From the NCBI GenBank assembly GCA_019418305.1, contig DYCA01000006.1, positions 8,473 through 71,913 of the forward strand: a DNA stretch of 63,441 bases, written 5' to 3'. The stretch comes from Clostridiales bacterium. GTDB lineage: Bacteria; Bacillota; Clostridia; Oscillospirales; Butyricicoccaceae. The notes below the pieces were generated by a model that was not told the origin of the DNA, did no database searches, and saw only the letters and a list, made by a program, of their open reading frames with translations. Shown piece after piece: positions 1 through 8,711 of the stretch; the stretch's first letter is position 1; each line of letters begins with the position of its first letter. Position numbers and translations under genes: made by a program.

Positions 1-335
1 TGTCCATCCCGCGCATCCATCCACAGGTGATTCACGCCATCGGCCTTTCTGTGGAGCCGCCGCCGCTCGGCGCTGTCGGCGTCATGGAATTTTTCAGCAT
101 CACGGCTGCGGTTTATGCAGCCGATGCTGCGGTCAAGGCCGCGGATGTGATGCTCATGGATGTTCGTCTCGGCATGGGAATCGGCGGCAAGTCCTTCGTT
201 ATTCTCTCCGGCGACGTTGCCGCGGTATCGCAGTCGGTTTCTTCCGGTATGCGGATCGGCGCAGAAAAGGGACTGGCGCTGCAAAGTGTCGTCATTCCGC
301 GTCCTAGACCGGAAATCTTCGAATCCCTCCTATAA
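1..335 (+). CDS. pduT: PduT-like tandem BMC shell protein, C-terminal part
   Basis: Shell protein of a bacterial microcompartment; the gene starts before the window and only its second BMC domain is visible. The frame is open from base 3 and ends in TAA at 333-335. The visible part begins with IPRIHPQV, like the end of a first BMC domain, and continues with AADAAVKAADVML, GIGGKSFVILSGDV and ends VVIPRPRPEIFESLL. This order matches PduT from memory (IHPSV linker, GIGGK, SVIPRPHE). PduT trimers usually carry an iron-sulfur cluster bound in the first domain, which is outside the window. It is followed by pduU and pduV, the usual pduTUV order. A generic BMC-T of another microcompartment is the alternative. 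Confidence 0.85.
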   Translation, partial: SIPRIHPQVIHAIGLSVEPPPLGAVGVMEFFSITAAVYAADAAVKAADVMLMDVRLGMGIGGKSFVILSGDVAAVSQSVSSGMRIGAEKGLALQSVVIPRPRPEIFESLL

Positions 336-371
336 CGTCCGGCGGCAACCGCAACAAAAAGGGGGCAACAC

Positions 372-722
372 ATGTTGGAATCGGATAAACAACGCATCAT
401 TCAGGAATTTGTACCCGGCAAGCAGGTCACTATGGCGCATTTGATTGCGCATCCGGTCGAGGACCTCTATACCAAACTGGGTGTGGTCAGCGAAAACCGG
501 GGCGCGCTCGGCATTCTCACCATCACGCCCAGTGAAGCCGCGATCATCGGTGCGGATGCGGCAACCAAAGCCTCGGCTGTCGAAATTGTTTTTGTCGATC
601 GCTTCTGTGGATCGCTGGTTATTTGCGGAGACGTTGCCAGCGTGGAAGCGGCGCTGCAAAACGTTCTGCATGTCTTAACCGATATTCTGCACTTTGCTCC
701 TACGGAGATCACACGCTCATGA
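372..722 (+). CDS. pduU: PduU/EutS-family microcompartment shell protein
   Basis: A 116-residue circularly permuted BMC hexamer protein of the microcompartment shell. It has the family start [20 protein letters not shown], then [20 protein letters not shown], a [14 protein letters not shown] segment and the end TEITRS. These fit PduU better than EutS, which has TLTPGET and ends MTKS. Start ATG 372 is preceded by AAGGGGG at good spacing. The stop overlaps the next ATG (ATGA at 719-722), so translation is probably coupled. Known PduU/EutS hexamers form a small beta barrel over the pore; that is family knowledge, not visible here. Confidence 0.88.
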   Translation: MLESDKQRIIQEFVPGKQVTMAHLIAHPVEDLYTKLGVVSENRGALGILTITPSEAAIIGADAATKASAVEIVFVDRFCGSLVICGDVASVEAALQNVLHVLTDILHFAPTEITRS

Positions 723-1153
723 AAAAAATTATGCTAATCGGCAAAACCGGCTGCGGCAAGACAACACTCGCACAGCGTCTGCTCGGTGAAAATCCATGTT
801 ATCAGAAAACACAAACCGTTTCGCTGCGCGGCAGCTGCATTCTCGATACGCCCGGGGAATATCTGGAGCAGCGCGGCATGTACAAGGCGCTGATTGTGAC
901 AGCGGCCGACGCCGATCTGATCCTGTTTTTGCAGGACGCGACCGACCGGCAATGCGGTTTTTCACCAGGTATGGCCAGCCTGTTTCCCAAACCGGCTGTC
1001 GGCGTGGTGACCAAATGCGATCTGTGTCCCAATCCGCAGGATCGCGCGACCGCCATTCGTTTTCTCGAAATCGCAGGCATCACGTGCATTTTCTCCGTCG
1101 GCCTGCACGCGGCGGATGACGATCTGCCATCACTCGCAGCCTTTCTGGAGTAA
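719..1153 (+). CDS. pduV: PduV/EutP small GTPase
   Basis: A 144-residue small GTPase of the EutP/PduV family, associated with the outside of microcompartments in related systems. The P-loop is GKTGCGKTT near residue 8. [21 protein letters not shown] carries the G3-like DTPG, and TKCD is the G4 motif. The start is ATG 719 inside the pduU stop; a longer in-frame extension upstream is a shadow of pduU. It is the last gene of the operon and is followed by a strong hairpin terminator. The aldehyde and diol enzymes that would fix the substrate lie outside the window, so propanediol is inferred from the TUV order only. Confidence 0.85.
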   Translation: MKKIMLIGKTGCGKTTLAQRLLGENPCYQKTQTVSLRGSCILDTPGEYLEQRGMYKALIVTAADADLILFLQDATDRQCGFSPGMASLFPKPAVGVVTKCDLCPNPQDRATAIRFLEIAGITCIFSVGLHAADDDLPSLAAFLE

Positions 1154-1211
1154 CCGCTGTGACACTTCACGCTCTTCTCTGCGACGTTCTGCATACAAAA
1201 GAGAACACAAA

Positions 1212-1237
1212 AAAGCCGTCACTTTCGTGACGGCTTT
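1212..1237 (+). terminator. Intrinsic terminator after pduV
   Basis: An 11-bp perfect stem AAAGCCGTCAC/GTGACGGCTTT with a 4-base loop lies about 60 bases after the pduV stop. The run of A before and T after the stem lets it work in both directions. Confidence 0.8.
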
Positions 1238-1302
1238 CGCTGGTGGGGTATCACAACACAAATTCGAACTTTCCAGCTGCTGTTTCTGCTGCTCCAATTC
1301 TG

Positions 1303-1605
1303 TCATGCGCTGTTGCATGACGAACGCGTTCCAGTGTGGCATTTTGCCAGATAACGAATTCCCGGATAGTTGGCATTATGGCCCAAAGAATCGATGTACA
1401 AGCCATCCTGTGCATAACCCAATCCAACGAACCTTTCATAAAGCACCAGCATAGACTGAATCGTCTCCTGCAGCATAATCAAGTGAAGCGTTACATGGTA
1501 AAATGCATGGTAACATCCGCATAGGTAGCTTCGAAATGTTGGATACGGAAGAAAAATAGCTGAGTAAACCCGCCTGAGCAGAGAGACACTGTTCGGGCGG
1601 GTTTA
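1303..1605 (-). other. Possible gene remnant in the 540-bp gap after pduV
   Basis: The gap 1154-1693 has no convincing intact gene. On the minus strand about 99 codons are open between two stops, reading for example GLGYAQDGLYIDSLGHNANY then PGIRYLAKCHTGT, which looks protein-like. Continuing in another frame gives QQRMTELEQQKQQLE, a coiled-coil-like tail. No start codon with a ribosome site is seen. This may be a frameshifted remnant or chance; I do not recognise a family. Confidence 0.2.
1565..1605. terminator. Hairpin terminator upstream of the 1694 gene
   Basis: Perfect 10-bp stem TAAACCCGCC/GGCGGGTTTA around a 21-base loop. It insulates the gene starting at 1694 from the microcompartment operon. 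Confidence 0.6.
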
Positions 1606-1693
1606 TTGTTCGACGATAGCTTTATTCACGCTCCTGTGCTAAAATTTATCCTAGCAAAGAGAGCGATAATTCTAATTTTGTGGGGGATGCTTG

Positions 1694-3223
1694 ATGGATA
1701 GAATATTCAAAAAATTTTTGCAGCGCGGCATTGATTTATGTTCTGTGGGGATTGAACGCAGTGAGGATAATACACCATATTTTTGTACGCCCAAAGAGGC
1801 ATCGGTTTTTGGCTGGACAGGGGTGGATGGTATCCACTTCTGTTTCATCCGTGGATTTGGAGATATGGTTTTCTCTGTCAGCCCGATGAATGCTTCTCCC
1901 CACTATGTTCACCCATTGGCAAGAAATTTTACCGATTTTCTGCGGCTTATACTGGCCTGTGGCGATGCCGCGGCGTTGGAACAAGCGTGGATGTGGGATG
2001 AAGCGCAGTTTGAAGCCTTTCTCCGGGAAAAGCCTGCGACACAGGAGCAGCAGCAGACTTTGCAGGAAATTTCGGAGAAGCTGAAGCTGACGCCTATGGA
2101 GCAGCCATGGGCATATATCAAAGCCCTGCAGTCTTCTTTTGATTACAGTAAGATTAAATATACGGAAGAGTATTACGATGTTGACATGAATCCAGAAGCA
2201 GAATTGGTTTCCCCTGAGTGGAAGGTTTATTTTGACGGAAATTTCTGGGGTCATCAAGGCAAAGACCATGCCGGAATAGAAATCAGGCTTGATAAACAAT
2301 TCGATTGGGCGGGATATCATTGGGTCGTTCCCGCAGCATATTCATGCAGCAAAGGACTTGTCATTGATTTCTGTATGCGGGTCGATTCAGAAAATATTCG
2401 TGACTTCATGAAAAAATGGAATCTGGACTGGGAAAATGATTCGTGCGAAAAGTTTACCCGTGAGCAACAGATGCAAATGGAATGGGAGAACCCGCTTTGT
2501 TTTCATTTCAAACCTTGCTTAAAGTTAAACGAGAAAATATTACAGACCACCCATGGTTGTGCTGTGAGCTTTCATCCCTGTCTGCCGGATGGCATCATCA
2601 ATGAGTTGGAAGCAAAATGGGCGGTTGACCATTATGGGCTGGATACCACTTACGGATGGGTTATTTGCAGAGATGTATTCCCATGGAAAAACAAGCGTCG
2701 CCCTGAAATTAAATCGCTTTCTCTTACGATGGAGCCGCAGCCCAAGCAGGTTCCGGGAGCGCATTTTAAGGTTCACGCACCTGGAGATTCATTTACGTTT
2801 TCCCACCCTGTCAGCGGGACAATTTATACACTGACCGTGCAGAAAATAGAACAGCAGGCCATTCCTCAAAACAGTTTTGACTCTGAGCGCTGGATTTATC
2901 CAACACACTATACTGTCATGAGCTATACGCTTTCTCCGGAACCTATCGATAACATCTCGCTCCTTGACTGTGATGAGGGAGACAAACCTCAAGAGATTAC
3001 GCCAGATGAGGATACTTTCCGCCCTGTTGCCAGCATCGCATGTTTTGTTGGTGTTGTTGGCGGTTCAGATGGTCCGACAGCGATTGTGTATGGAGCAAAT
3101 TCACAGGAAAAGCTTTATACCGCTTGTTCTGCTCTGCACTTTGAGCCGGTTAGTGATGACGTCGAGTGGCGTATCGTGTTCAATATCACGCCATTTGCCG
3201 AAGAATCATTCCCACTCATCTAA
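1694..3223 (+). CDS. Unknown 509-residue protein with a GGSDGPTAI motif
   Basis: A soluble-looking protein without a signal peptide or membrane segments. I do not recognise the family. ATG 1694 has GGGGG seven bases upstream; an in-frame TTG lies at 1691. The first half is rich in Trp and aromatic residues (SPEWKVYFDGNFWGHQGKDH). The C-terminal part carries VGVVGGSDGPTAIVYG near residue 455, which resembles the GxxGGxDGPTxI signature of sodium-pump decarboxylase beta subunits although nothing else here looks like a transporter. It is monocistronic: a terminator lies before it and the next gene is convergent. Confidence 0.75.
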   Translation: MDRIFKKFLQRGIDLCSVGIERSEDNTPYFCTPKEASVFGWTGVDGIHFCFIRGFGDMVFSVSPMNASPHYVHPLARNFTDFLRLILACGDAAALEQAWMWDEAQFEAFLREKPATQEQQQTLQEISEKLKLTPMEQPWAYIKALQSSFDYSKIKYTEEYYDVDMNPEAELVSPEWKVYFDGNFWGHQGKDHAGIEIRLDKQFDWAGYHWVVPAAYSCSKGLVIDFCMRVDSENIRDFMKKWNLDWENDSCEKFTREQQMQMEWENPLCFHFKPCLKLNEKILQTTHGCAVSFHPCLPDGIINELEAKWAVDHYGLDTTYGWVICRDVFPWKNKRRPEIKSLSLTMEPQPKQVPGAHFKVHAPGDSFTFSHPVSGTIYTLTVQKIEQQAIPQNSFDSERWIYPTHYTVMSYTLSPEPIDNISLLDCDEGDKPQEITPDEDTFRPVASIACFVGVVGGSDGPTAIVYGANSQEKLYTACSALHFEPVSDDVEWRIVFNITPFAEESFPLI

Positions 3224-3347
3224 TAGTCCACCAGAACTCTACGGTTCTACTGGTATACTCTCCTGCCGGAAGTATTCGTACGTCTACGAAGTATATTCTG
3301 TGCTGGTCAGAGCAAAGCTTTGATACAACAACTTGAAATACGCGGTT

Positions 3348-4283
3348 TCAGCCGCCGATCAAACTGCTCAGCGCGATTATGAAGGGAATGGTCAGCGCGG
3401 AGAAAATCGTGGAAACAGCCACCGTGCGCGTAGAAAACAGATAATCTGTTCCGTATACTTGACCGAACATGGAACAGACCATGGCAACCGGCGCCGCCGC
3501 GCTGATCAGCATTGTGTTGCGTAAGGTGCTGTCAAGCGGCAGCAATAGGAAAAACGCCATCGTGATCAGCGGCAGAATGAGCAGGCGCAGCGCAGTGACA
3601 AAATACACTTGTTTATCCTGAAAACAGGAGCGCAGATCACATTGAGCAAGAAATGCGCCCAGAATGATCATAGCAACTGGTGTATTGAGCGATGCAAGAT
3701 AGGAAATGCAAGTTGCAGGGATGGTTGGCAATTCGAACGACGTCAGGAAAAAAATCAGCGCAATTGCAACAGAAACCACTCCCGGATTGAGCACTGCATT
3801 GCGGATTTTCTGCGCCGGAGTGGTATCGCGGCAAAGCTGAGAAACGCCGTAGCTCCACAGCAGCACATTGTTGACAGCAATAAATGCGGAGCCGAGAAAC
3901 AAGCCATAAGAACCATACAGCGCATCCAGCAGCGGCAAAGCCATGAATCCGCAATTAGTAAATACCACACACATGCGTTTGTCCGCAAAGTTTTTATGTG
4001 GGCCGTCTGCGCGAAACAGTAAATGGCTTATCACGATTGACAATCCCATTGCGAAAATTGCACAGCCAGCTGCTTCCAGCAGATCGATGACCAGTGAGGG
4101 ATCGAATTCCCGTTGAAAGGAGTTGATGATGACACAGGAAGAGACAATGCGTGTTAAGATGAGCGACATTTGGCCTGCACCGACATTGTTGAGATATTTC
4201 AATCGAAAACAAGCATAGCCAACCGCCATCAGCAAAAACATCACAAGGAGTTGTGAGACCAAAATTTGAATATTTTCTAACAA
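3348..4283 (-). CDS. AEC family (auxin efflux carrier-like) permease
   Basis: A 311-residue hydrophobic protein with about ten membrane segments, typical of the AEC/BART superfamily that exports or exchanges organic anions such as malate. Supporting segments are NCGFMALPLLDALYG near the middle, the proline-bearing NTPVAMIILGAFLAQ, and the C-terminal SAAAPVAMVCSMFGQVYG. The start is TTG 4283 with GGAGGG eight bases upstream; no better ATG is present. The neighbours do not reveal the substrate. The family assignment is firm and the substrate is unknown. Confidence 0.85.
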   Translation of the reverse strand: MLENIQILVSQLLVMFLLMAVGYACFRLKYLNNVGAGQMSLILTRIVSSCVIINSFQREFDPSLVIDLLEAAGCAIFAMGLSIVISHLLFRADGPHKNFADKRMCVVFTNCGFMALPLLDALYGSYGLFLGSAFIAVNNVLLWSYGVSQLCRDTTPAQKIRNAVLNPGVVSVAIALIFFLTSFELPTIPATCISYLASLNTPVAMIILGAFLAQCDLRSCFQDKQVYFVTALRLLILPLITMAFFLLLPLDSTLRNTMLISAAAPVAMVCSMFGQVYGTDYLFSTRTVAVSTIFSALTIPFIIALSSLIGG

Positions 4284-4482
4284 AATATTATCCCTCCGAT
4301 TCCTAACTTAACGGTCATAGGCAGCCTGGCCCACGTCAAGGAAAGTTGGCAAAAAAGATTCCTATAAAAAAGAAAATCAAGCGTTGGTTGAAGTACCGCA
4401 TGAACAAATTGCTCGCTATGGCAGGCTCTGGAGCCGACCAGTCCCTTGGCATATTCTTTCTATCTGGTGTTTTTTTAGAAGC

Positions 4483-4528
4483 AAAACAAAAACTTCGGAA
4501 ACGATTGGATTCCCGAAGCTTTTGTTTT
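4483..4528 (-). terminator. Terminator in the 335-bp gap 4284-4618
   Basis: CTTCGG/CCGAAG stem with extended A-rich and T-rich flanks (AAAACAAAAA and CTTTTGTTTT). It lies about 90 bases past the stop of the minus-strand DUF2812 gene. Nothing else convincing is seen in this gap; the short open frames there have no ribosome sites. Confidence 0.6.
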
Positions 4529-4618
4529 TGTGCAGGCAATTCAGCGCATGGAAAATCGTTCTAGCTCAATTCGTATCTGTCCGAAATAACTATACGCGAA
4601 TTCAATGCATATTTAATC

Positions 4619-5200
4619 TCATTTCAAGCTATTTGAAAACGAGTATGGTTCATGGTTTTTTTTGCATTTGCATATGAAAAATCTTAAGAAAATCCCAAAG
4701 ACACCTGCTAGCAAGAGCAAAAAAAGATTACCGAAAAGCACGCTCTGAAGATCCTTTGCATAAAACCCAAAGTAAGCAATTATGCATAGTGCAAGACACC
4801 CAAATGCTCCCATTATACTCAGCATACTGCTGATGATCCGACTGTTGCGTTTCAAATAGTAGCGTTTCAGATCCGCACCGGATGTTTCTTCACCCATACG
4901 CAGAACAAATTCCGGTCCACCAAACCGACGGACCCCCGTGCCGAAGATGACTGCGCCTTTTCCTCGCAGCTCGTTCGCCACAGCCATCTCATCACTTGAA
5001 CCTAATTCCGGTGATATAATATAATATCTGCATTTCATCGGTTCGCTGCGTTGAAAATAATAGATTACATGGTTGAAATTACACAGCAGCCATCCCTCAG
5101 CAGCCATCTGTTCTAACCAGTATTCCACAGCGGGAATCATCCAATTAAAACACATTCGTCCAAGCGTTTTTGTGTTCTTTGCATTTTTGATTTTCTTCAT
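4619..5200 (-). CDS. DUF2812 membrane protein
   Basis: A 193-residue protein with the DUF2812 pattern: an N-terminal soluble part containing EYWLEQMAAEGWLLCNF and a YYFQRSEPMKCRYYI strand, followed by two membrane segments near residues 130-185 (SMLSIMGAFGCLALCIIAYF and LLLLAGVFGIFLRFF). ATG 5200 is chosen because GAGG lies 9 bases upstream; an in-frame TTG at 5239 would add 13 residues but has no clear ribosome site. DUF2812 genes often sit beside PadR regulators (family knowledge), but none is visible here. Function unknown. Confidence 0.75.
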   Translation of the reverse strand: MKKIKNAKNTKTLGRMCFNWMIPAVEYWLEQMAAEGWLLCNFNHVIYYFQRSEPMKCRYYIISPELGSSDEMAVANELRGKGAVIFGTGVRRFGGPEFVLRMGEETSGADLKRYYLKRNSRIISSMLSIMGAFGCLALCIIAYFGFYAKDLQSVLFGNLFLLLLAGVFGIFLRFFICKCKKNHEPYSFSNSLK

Positions 5201-5285
5201 TGGCTTGTTCCTCGCATGTTCGAAATAGTATTGTTTCAAATGCCTGGCTAGTAGACGCGTTTTGACTTTCTTCTTTACGGTTTCT

Positions 5286-6953
5286 TCAGCTGACGGCAGC
5301 GCGTACTTCCTCTTCCGTTGCCATTGTTAAAACATGCTGCAAAACCGTTTTTTGTTCTTCCACACAGGTATTGAGCACCGTGTAACGCACCCGATCAATC
5401 AAAGAGCGGCTAACGGATACATAGCGCAAGCCCATTGCCAACATCAGCGGCAAGAAGTGAACATCCGAGCCTGCCTCGCCGCAAACACTGATTTTGACAT
5501 CCGCTTGGCGGAAGGCGGAAATCGTCTGATAAATAGCACGTAAGACAGCAGGATCATAATAACTCAGCTTGACGCCTACATTCGGATTGCCGCGATCGGC
5601 CGCAAGCACATATTGTGTCAGATCATTCGTGCCAATACTTGCAAAATCCACCTCTTTGGCGAGTAAATCAGCGCAAAATGCTGCTGCCGGTGTTTCAACC
5701 ATAACCCCCAAACGGATATCAGGGCTGATGCTGCATCCTTTTTCCTTCAATTCCGCAGCAATCTCGCCCCATATTTTCTTTGCCTTCCTAAACTCAGCAA
5801 TATTGGAAATCATGGGGAACATTACAGAAAACGGCCGTCCCTCAGATGCTGTAAGCAGCGCTGTGAACTGATCCCGCAGCAAGCTCTCATTGCGAAAACA
5901 AAGGCGGATGCCTCGGCAGCCTAAAAACGGATTTTCTTCCTTGGGGCAGTCCAGATACGGAATCACTTTATCGCCGCCAATGTCCAGCGTGCGTATAATC
6001 AAATCCTTACCGGCCAAGCTGTCGAAAACATTTTTATATTCTTTGATTTGCTCTTCTACAGTCGGTGCCGTGGCACGCTCACTGAACAGAAATTCCGTGC
6101 GATACAGGCCCACGCCGTAGATGCTCTCCAAATCGAGACCTTCCAGATCGGATGCCAGACCAATATTCACACTTACGTGAACCACTTCGCCATCCAAAAC
6201 AGACACTTCACCCTTGGGCAATTGGCGCAGCATTTCTTTCATTTTCTCTTGCTCTTCCAGCAATTTTCTGGTCTGCTGCATGGTCTGCTCATCTGGAGCG
6301 ACCGTAACCGTACCCTTTGCTCCGTCGATAACAACGGTATCCTCCTGCTCCACTTTATCGAGCGCATCAAAGCCGGTGACAGCCGGAATGCCCAGCGTCT
6401 TGGCCAGAATCACTGCATGAGACGTATTGCCGCCAAATTTTGTTACCAAGCCTGCAAGACGAGAGGTATCGGCTTCCATGATGTCAGCAGGAGACAATGT
6501 TTCTGCGAATAACACAAATTTTTCACCGTTCTCCGGCTGCTTCACTCTGCAGCTGTTGCCCATAAGGGCACGCTGCAGCATCTTTTTAATATTCCGAATA
6601 TCATCTGCTCGCTGCTGCATATATTGGCTTTTGGCACGAGCAAACATCGATGCATGCTGCTCCATGGCCTGCTCAACGGCATCCACCAATCCCGCGCCTT
6701 CATTGTGCAGATTCCTGATGGAATCCACTAAGTATTGGTCTTGCAGCAGCATTTCATAGGCGTCAAAAATTTCTGCGCTCTCTTCTCCCAAGTCAGCAGC
6801 TGTTTTTTCCCGAAGATGGCGAATTTCCTTCAAACATTGTTCAACCGCTTCATCCAAAGAGACTGTCACCGTTTCAGGAATAATTTCCTTTACAACAACG
6901 GCCAATGCGCAAGCAATACCCTCCGCAGCCGGTATACCGGTATAAACGTTCAT
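5286..6953 (-). CDS. ptsI: PTS enzyme I (phosphoenolpyruvate-protein phosphotransferase)
   Basis: A 555-residue enzyme I, which takes phosphate from PEP and passes it to HPr in the cytoplasm. The phospho-histidine is His179 in GGNTSHAVILAK. The PEP-binding barrel shows GVGLYRTEFLF, GCRGIRLCF, VMVETPAAA and IGTNDLTQYVLAADRGN, and the catalytic cysteine is in SVCGEAGSD near residue 495. Start ATG 6953 follows an AAAGGA site. It is the last gene of a minus-strand operon that also encodes its own HPr and fructose-type IIABC. An operon-borne enzyme I may be dedicated to this sugar or be the only one in the cell; the window cannot tell. Confidence 0.95.
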   Translation of the reverse strand: MNVYTGIPAAEGIACALAVVVKEIIPETVTVSLDEAVEQCLKEIRHLREKTAADLGEESAEIFDAYEMLLQDQYLVDSIRNLHNEGAGLVDAVEQAMEQHASMFARAKSQYMQQRADDIRNIKKMLQRALMGNSCRVKQPENGEKFVLFAETLSPADIMEADTSRLAGLVTKFGGNTSHAVILAKTLGIPAVTGFDALDKVEQEDTVVIDGAKGTVTVAPDEQTMQQTRKLLEEQEKMKEMLRQLPKGEVSVLDGEVVHVSVNIGLASDLEGLDLESIYGVGLYRTEFLFSERATAPTVEEQIKEYKNVFDSLAGKDLIIRTLDIGGDKVIPYLDCPKEENPFLGCRGIRLCFRNESLLRDQFTALLTASEGRPFSVMFPMISNIAEFRKAKKIWGEIAAELKEKGCSISPDIRLGVMVETPAAAFCADLLAKEVDFASIGTNDLTQYVLAADRGNPNVGVKLSYYDPAVLRAIYQTISAFRQADVKISVCGEAGSDVHFLPLMLAMGLRYVSVSRSLIDRVRYTVLNTCVEEQKTVLQHVLTMATEEEVRAAVS

Positions 6954-6993
6954 CCCATAATTCCTTTCTGCCTTGGCTTAAGCTTGCAAATTA

Positions 6994-7665
6994 TCAACCA
7001 GCAACTACCTTATCCACAAATGCTTTCAACTCTGCGTCCGTGCAGCCGGCATAAAAGCACTCTAAGAAGCGCGGGATCATGCACTCCTTGACCAACTGCG
7101 GGTCAAGGGATTCCAAGGCCTGAATCAGCGGCTTTGCAACGCGACCCTTCATATCAAACAGCAGGCTTGCATTCCGATTCTGGGAAGCCTTGTTTTCCGC
7201 CGGATAGCCCATACCCTTCGGCGAACCAAACGCACGGGTAAAGATCGTATTCAGATTCAGATCCGCGCCCCAGCCGAAGCCTTTTGCATACGGGATGGAC
7301 AGTGCATTGCCGTTATTGATCTGCAGGAAAAGATATGCATCGGTTGGCTCAATGCAATAACCGCAGACAACACCGGGATACATATTAAGGCTCATAAGAG
7401 CACCCTGACCTGTACCGCATCCGGTAACAACAAAATCTGCCGCGCCGGAGTTCAGCAGCAGCGCTGCCATGATGCCGAGATGCAGGTAAGTCAGGCGCGG
7501 ATTTTCCTTCGTGTACGCTTCGGGCACATCACGATCCACCAGCGGCACGGTCATTGCGCAGTTATAGACCTCGTGTCCCATAGGCTCAACTACACTTTTC
7601 AGCTCTTTCAGGATAATATCATTTTTAGAAGACTGGCTAAATTCGTTTAGAAGTGCGATTTTCAT
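6994..7665 (-). CDS. RpiB/LacA/LacB family sugar-phosphate isomerase
   Basis: A 223-residue isomerase. The N-terminal 140 residues follow the RpiB/LacAB fold, with the active-site strand VVTGCGTGQGALMSLN near residue 80 containing the family cysteine. The C-terminal extension (about 60 residues, ending AELKAFVDKVVAG) resembles the extra domain of the long RpiB variants (DUF3666). ATG 7665 is preferred over TTG 7671 because AGAGG lies eight bases upstream. Its place between the aldolase and ptsI says that it interconverts phosphorylated sugars after PTS uptake. The exact substrate is not decided by sequence; a ketohexose or pentose phosphate is plausible. Confidence 0.82.
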   Translation of the reverse strand: MKIALLNEFSQSSKNDIILKELKSVVEPMGHEVYNCAMTVPLVDRDVPEAYTKENPRLTYLHLGIMAALLLNSGAADFVVTGCGTGQGALMSLNMYPGVVCGYCIEPTDAYLFLQINNGNALSIPYAKGFGWGADLNLNTIFTRAFGSPKGMGYPAENKASQNRNASLLFDMKGRVAKPLIQALESLDPQLVKECMIPRFLECFYAGCTDAELKAFVDKVVAG

Positions 7666-7726
7666 ATTCAAAACCTCTTTCAGAAATCGTATCGGTATTT
7701 ATCCAAAACGTTATCGCAGCATTTTG

Positions 7727-8605
7727 TTATTCTTTACTGCCGTTGTCCACTGTCTCAAAGGTGAAACGTCCGCTGGATCCGATCAGGCGCATATAGTTTT
7801 TCGCAAATTCTTTAACTGCTTTTTCTGCAGCAGCGCACATCTGCATATAGTTTTTACCTTCTTGTGCCGCTTTCAGCAAGGCCTCCTTGCCCACCTCAAA
7901 GGCATCTGTGCACACGTTGATCTTATTGATGCCTCCGGCCACTGCCTTGATAATATTTTCAGAGCCGGAACCGGAACCGCCATGCAGAACCAACGGCATT
8001 TTTGTGGCAGCCTTCAGCTGGTGCAGACGTTCAAAATCCAGCTTGGGGATCTTTCCCTTCGGATATGCACCGTGTGCAGTACCCACCGCAACTGCCAACG
8101 CATCAATTCCCGTGCGTTCCACAAAGTCAACAGCCATTTCCGGCTTCGTATACAGGTCTTCATTGGTATCTTCTGCGGCATCCGCCTGCCCCACATGCCC
8201 AAGCTCGCCCTCTACCGAGCATCCTGCGCCATGTGCCAAGGCCGCGATAATTGCGGTCTGTCGAACATTTTCTTCATAGGGCAAGCTGGAGCCGTCAAAC
8301 ATTACATTCGTAAATCCGGCATTAATGCAATCTACAATCAGTTTAAAATCCGAGCCATGATCCAGATTAATGCATACAGGCACATGTACCTTTTCCGCCA
8401 TTTCCTTAATCATAGGGAGCATTTCCTCTTTGTGTGCCAGCGTCTGCATCTGTCCCTTGCCGAACTGAACAATAATGGCAGAATGCTCCTCTTCCGCAGC
8501 CTCAATAGCGGCGCGTGCCATCTCCATATTCACACTGTTCATGGCCATAACAGCATAGTTGTTGCGATTGGCATCCTCTAAGATTGCCTTCATAGATACT
8601 AACAT
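7727..8605 (-). CDS. Class II (zinc) fructose/tagatose-bisphosphate-type aldolase
   Basis: A 292-residue class II aldolase that would split a ketose 1-phosphate or bisphosphate into triose units. Zinc-ligand and active-site motifs are visible: NLDHGSD near residue 81, GELGHVG, VGTAHGAY near residue 177 and LHGGSGSG near residue 209. The phosphate-binding loop KINVCTD follows. ATG 8605 follows AAAGGA. The gene lies between the IIC permease and the isomerase in one operon, so it should act on the product of the PTS. FbaA, GatY/KbaY and IolJ-type specificities cannot be separated by eye. Confidence 0.88.
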   Translation of the reverse strand: MLVSMKAILEDANRNNYAVMAMNSVNMEMARAAIEAAEEEHSAIIVQFGKGQMQTLAHKEEMLPMIKEMAEKVHVPVCINLDHGSDFKLIVDCINAGFTNVMFDGSSLPYEENVRQTAIIAALAHGAGCSVEGELGHVGQADAAEDTNEDLYTKPEMAVDFVERTGIDALAVAVGTAHGAYPKGKIPKLDFERLHQLKAATKMPLVLHGGSGSGSENIIKAVAGGINKINVCTDAFEVGKEALLKAAQEGKNYMQMCAAAEKAVKEFAKNYMRLIGSSGRFTFETVDNGSKE

Positions 8606-8711
8606 AGGTCGTTCCTTTCCAAAACAGAGGGGCTAGAACAATGTCCAGCCCCCAGCAAACAAGACATTTATCCAAATAACAGAAATTGCTTAGGTTGCAG
8701 TCTGAGCGAAA

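Noticed and set aside
623..718. Longer N-terminus for the PduV-like GTPase
   Set aside because: It overlaps pduU in another frame; ATG 719 is coupled to the pduU stop and gives the normal family start.
372..1153. eutS-eutP from an ethanolamine operon
   Set aside because: The ITPSEA and ITRS segments and the PduT-like gene before them fit pduT-pduU-pduV better; the families are close, so the choice is not absolute.
4346..4677. Small lysine-rich frames in the gap after the AEC gene
   Set aside because: No ribosome sites; they run through a terminator hairpin.
7724..8581. 285-codon open frame antisense to the aldolase
   Set aside because: Shadow of a conserved enzyme gene; no domain and no ribosome site.
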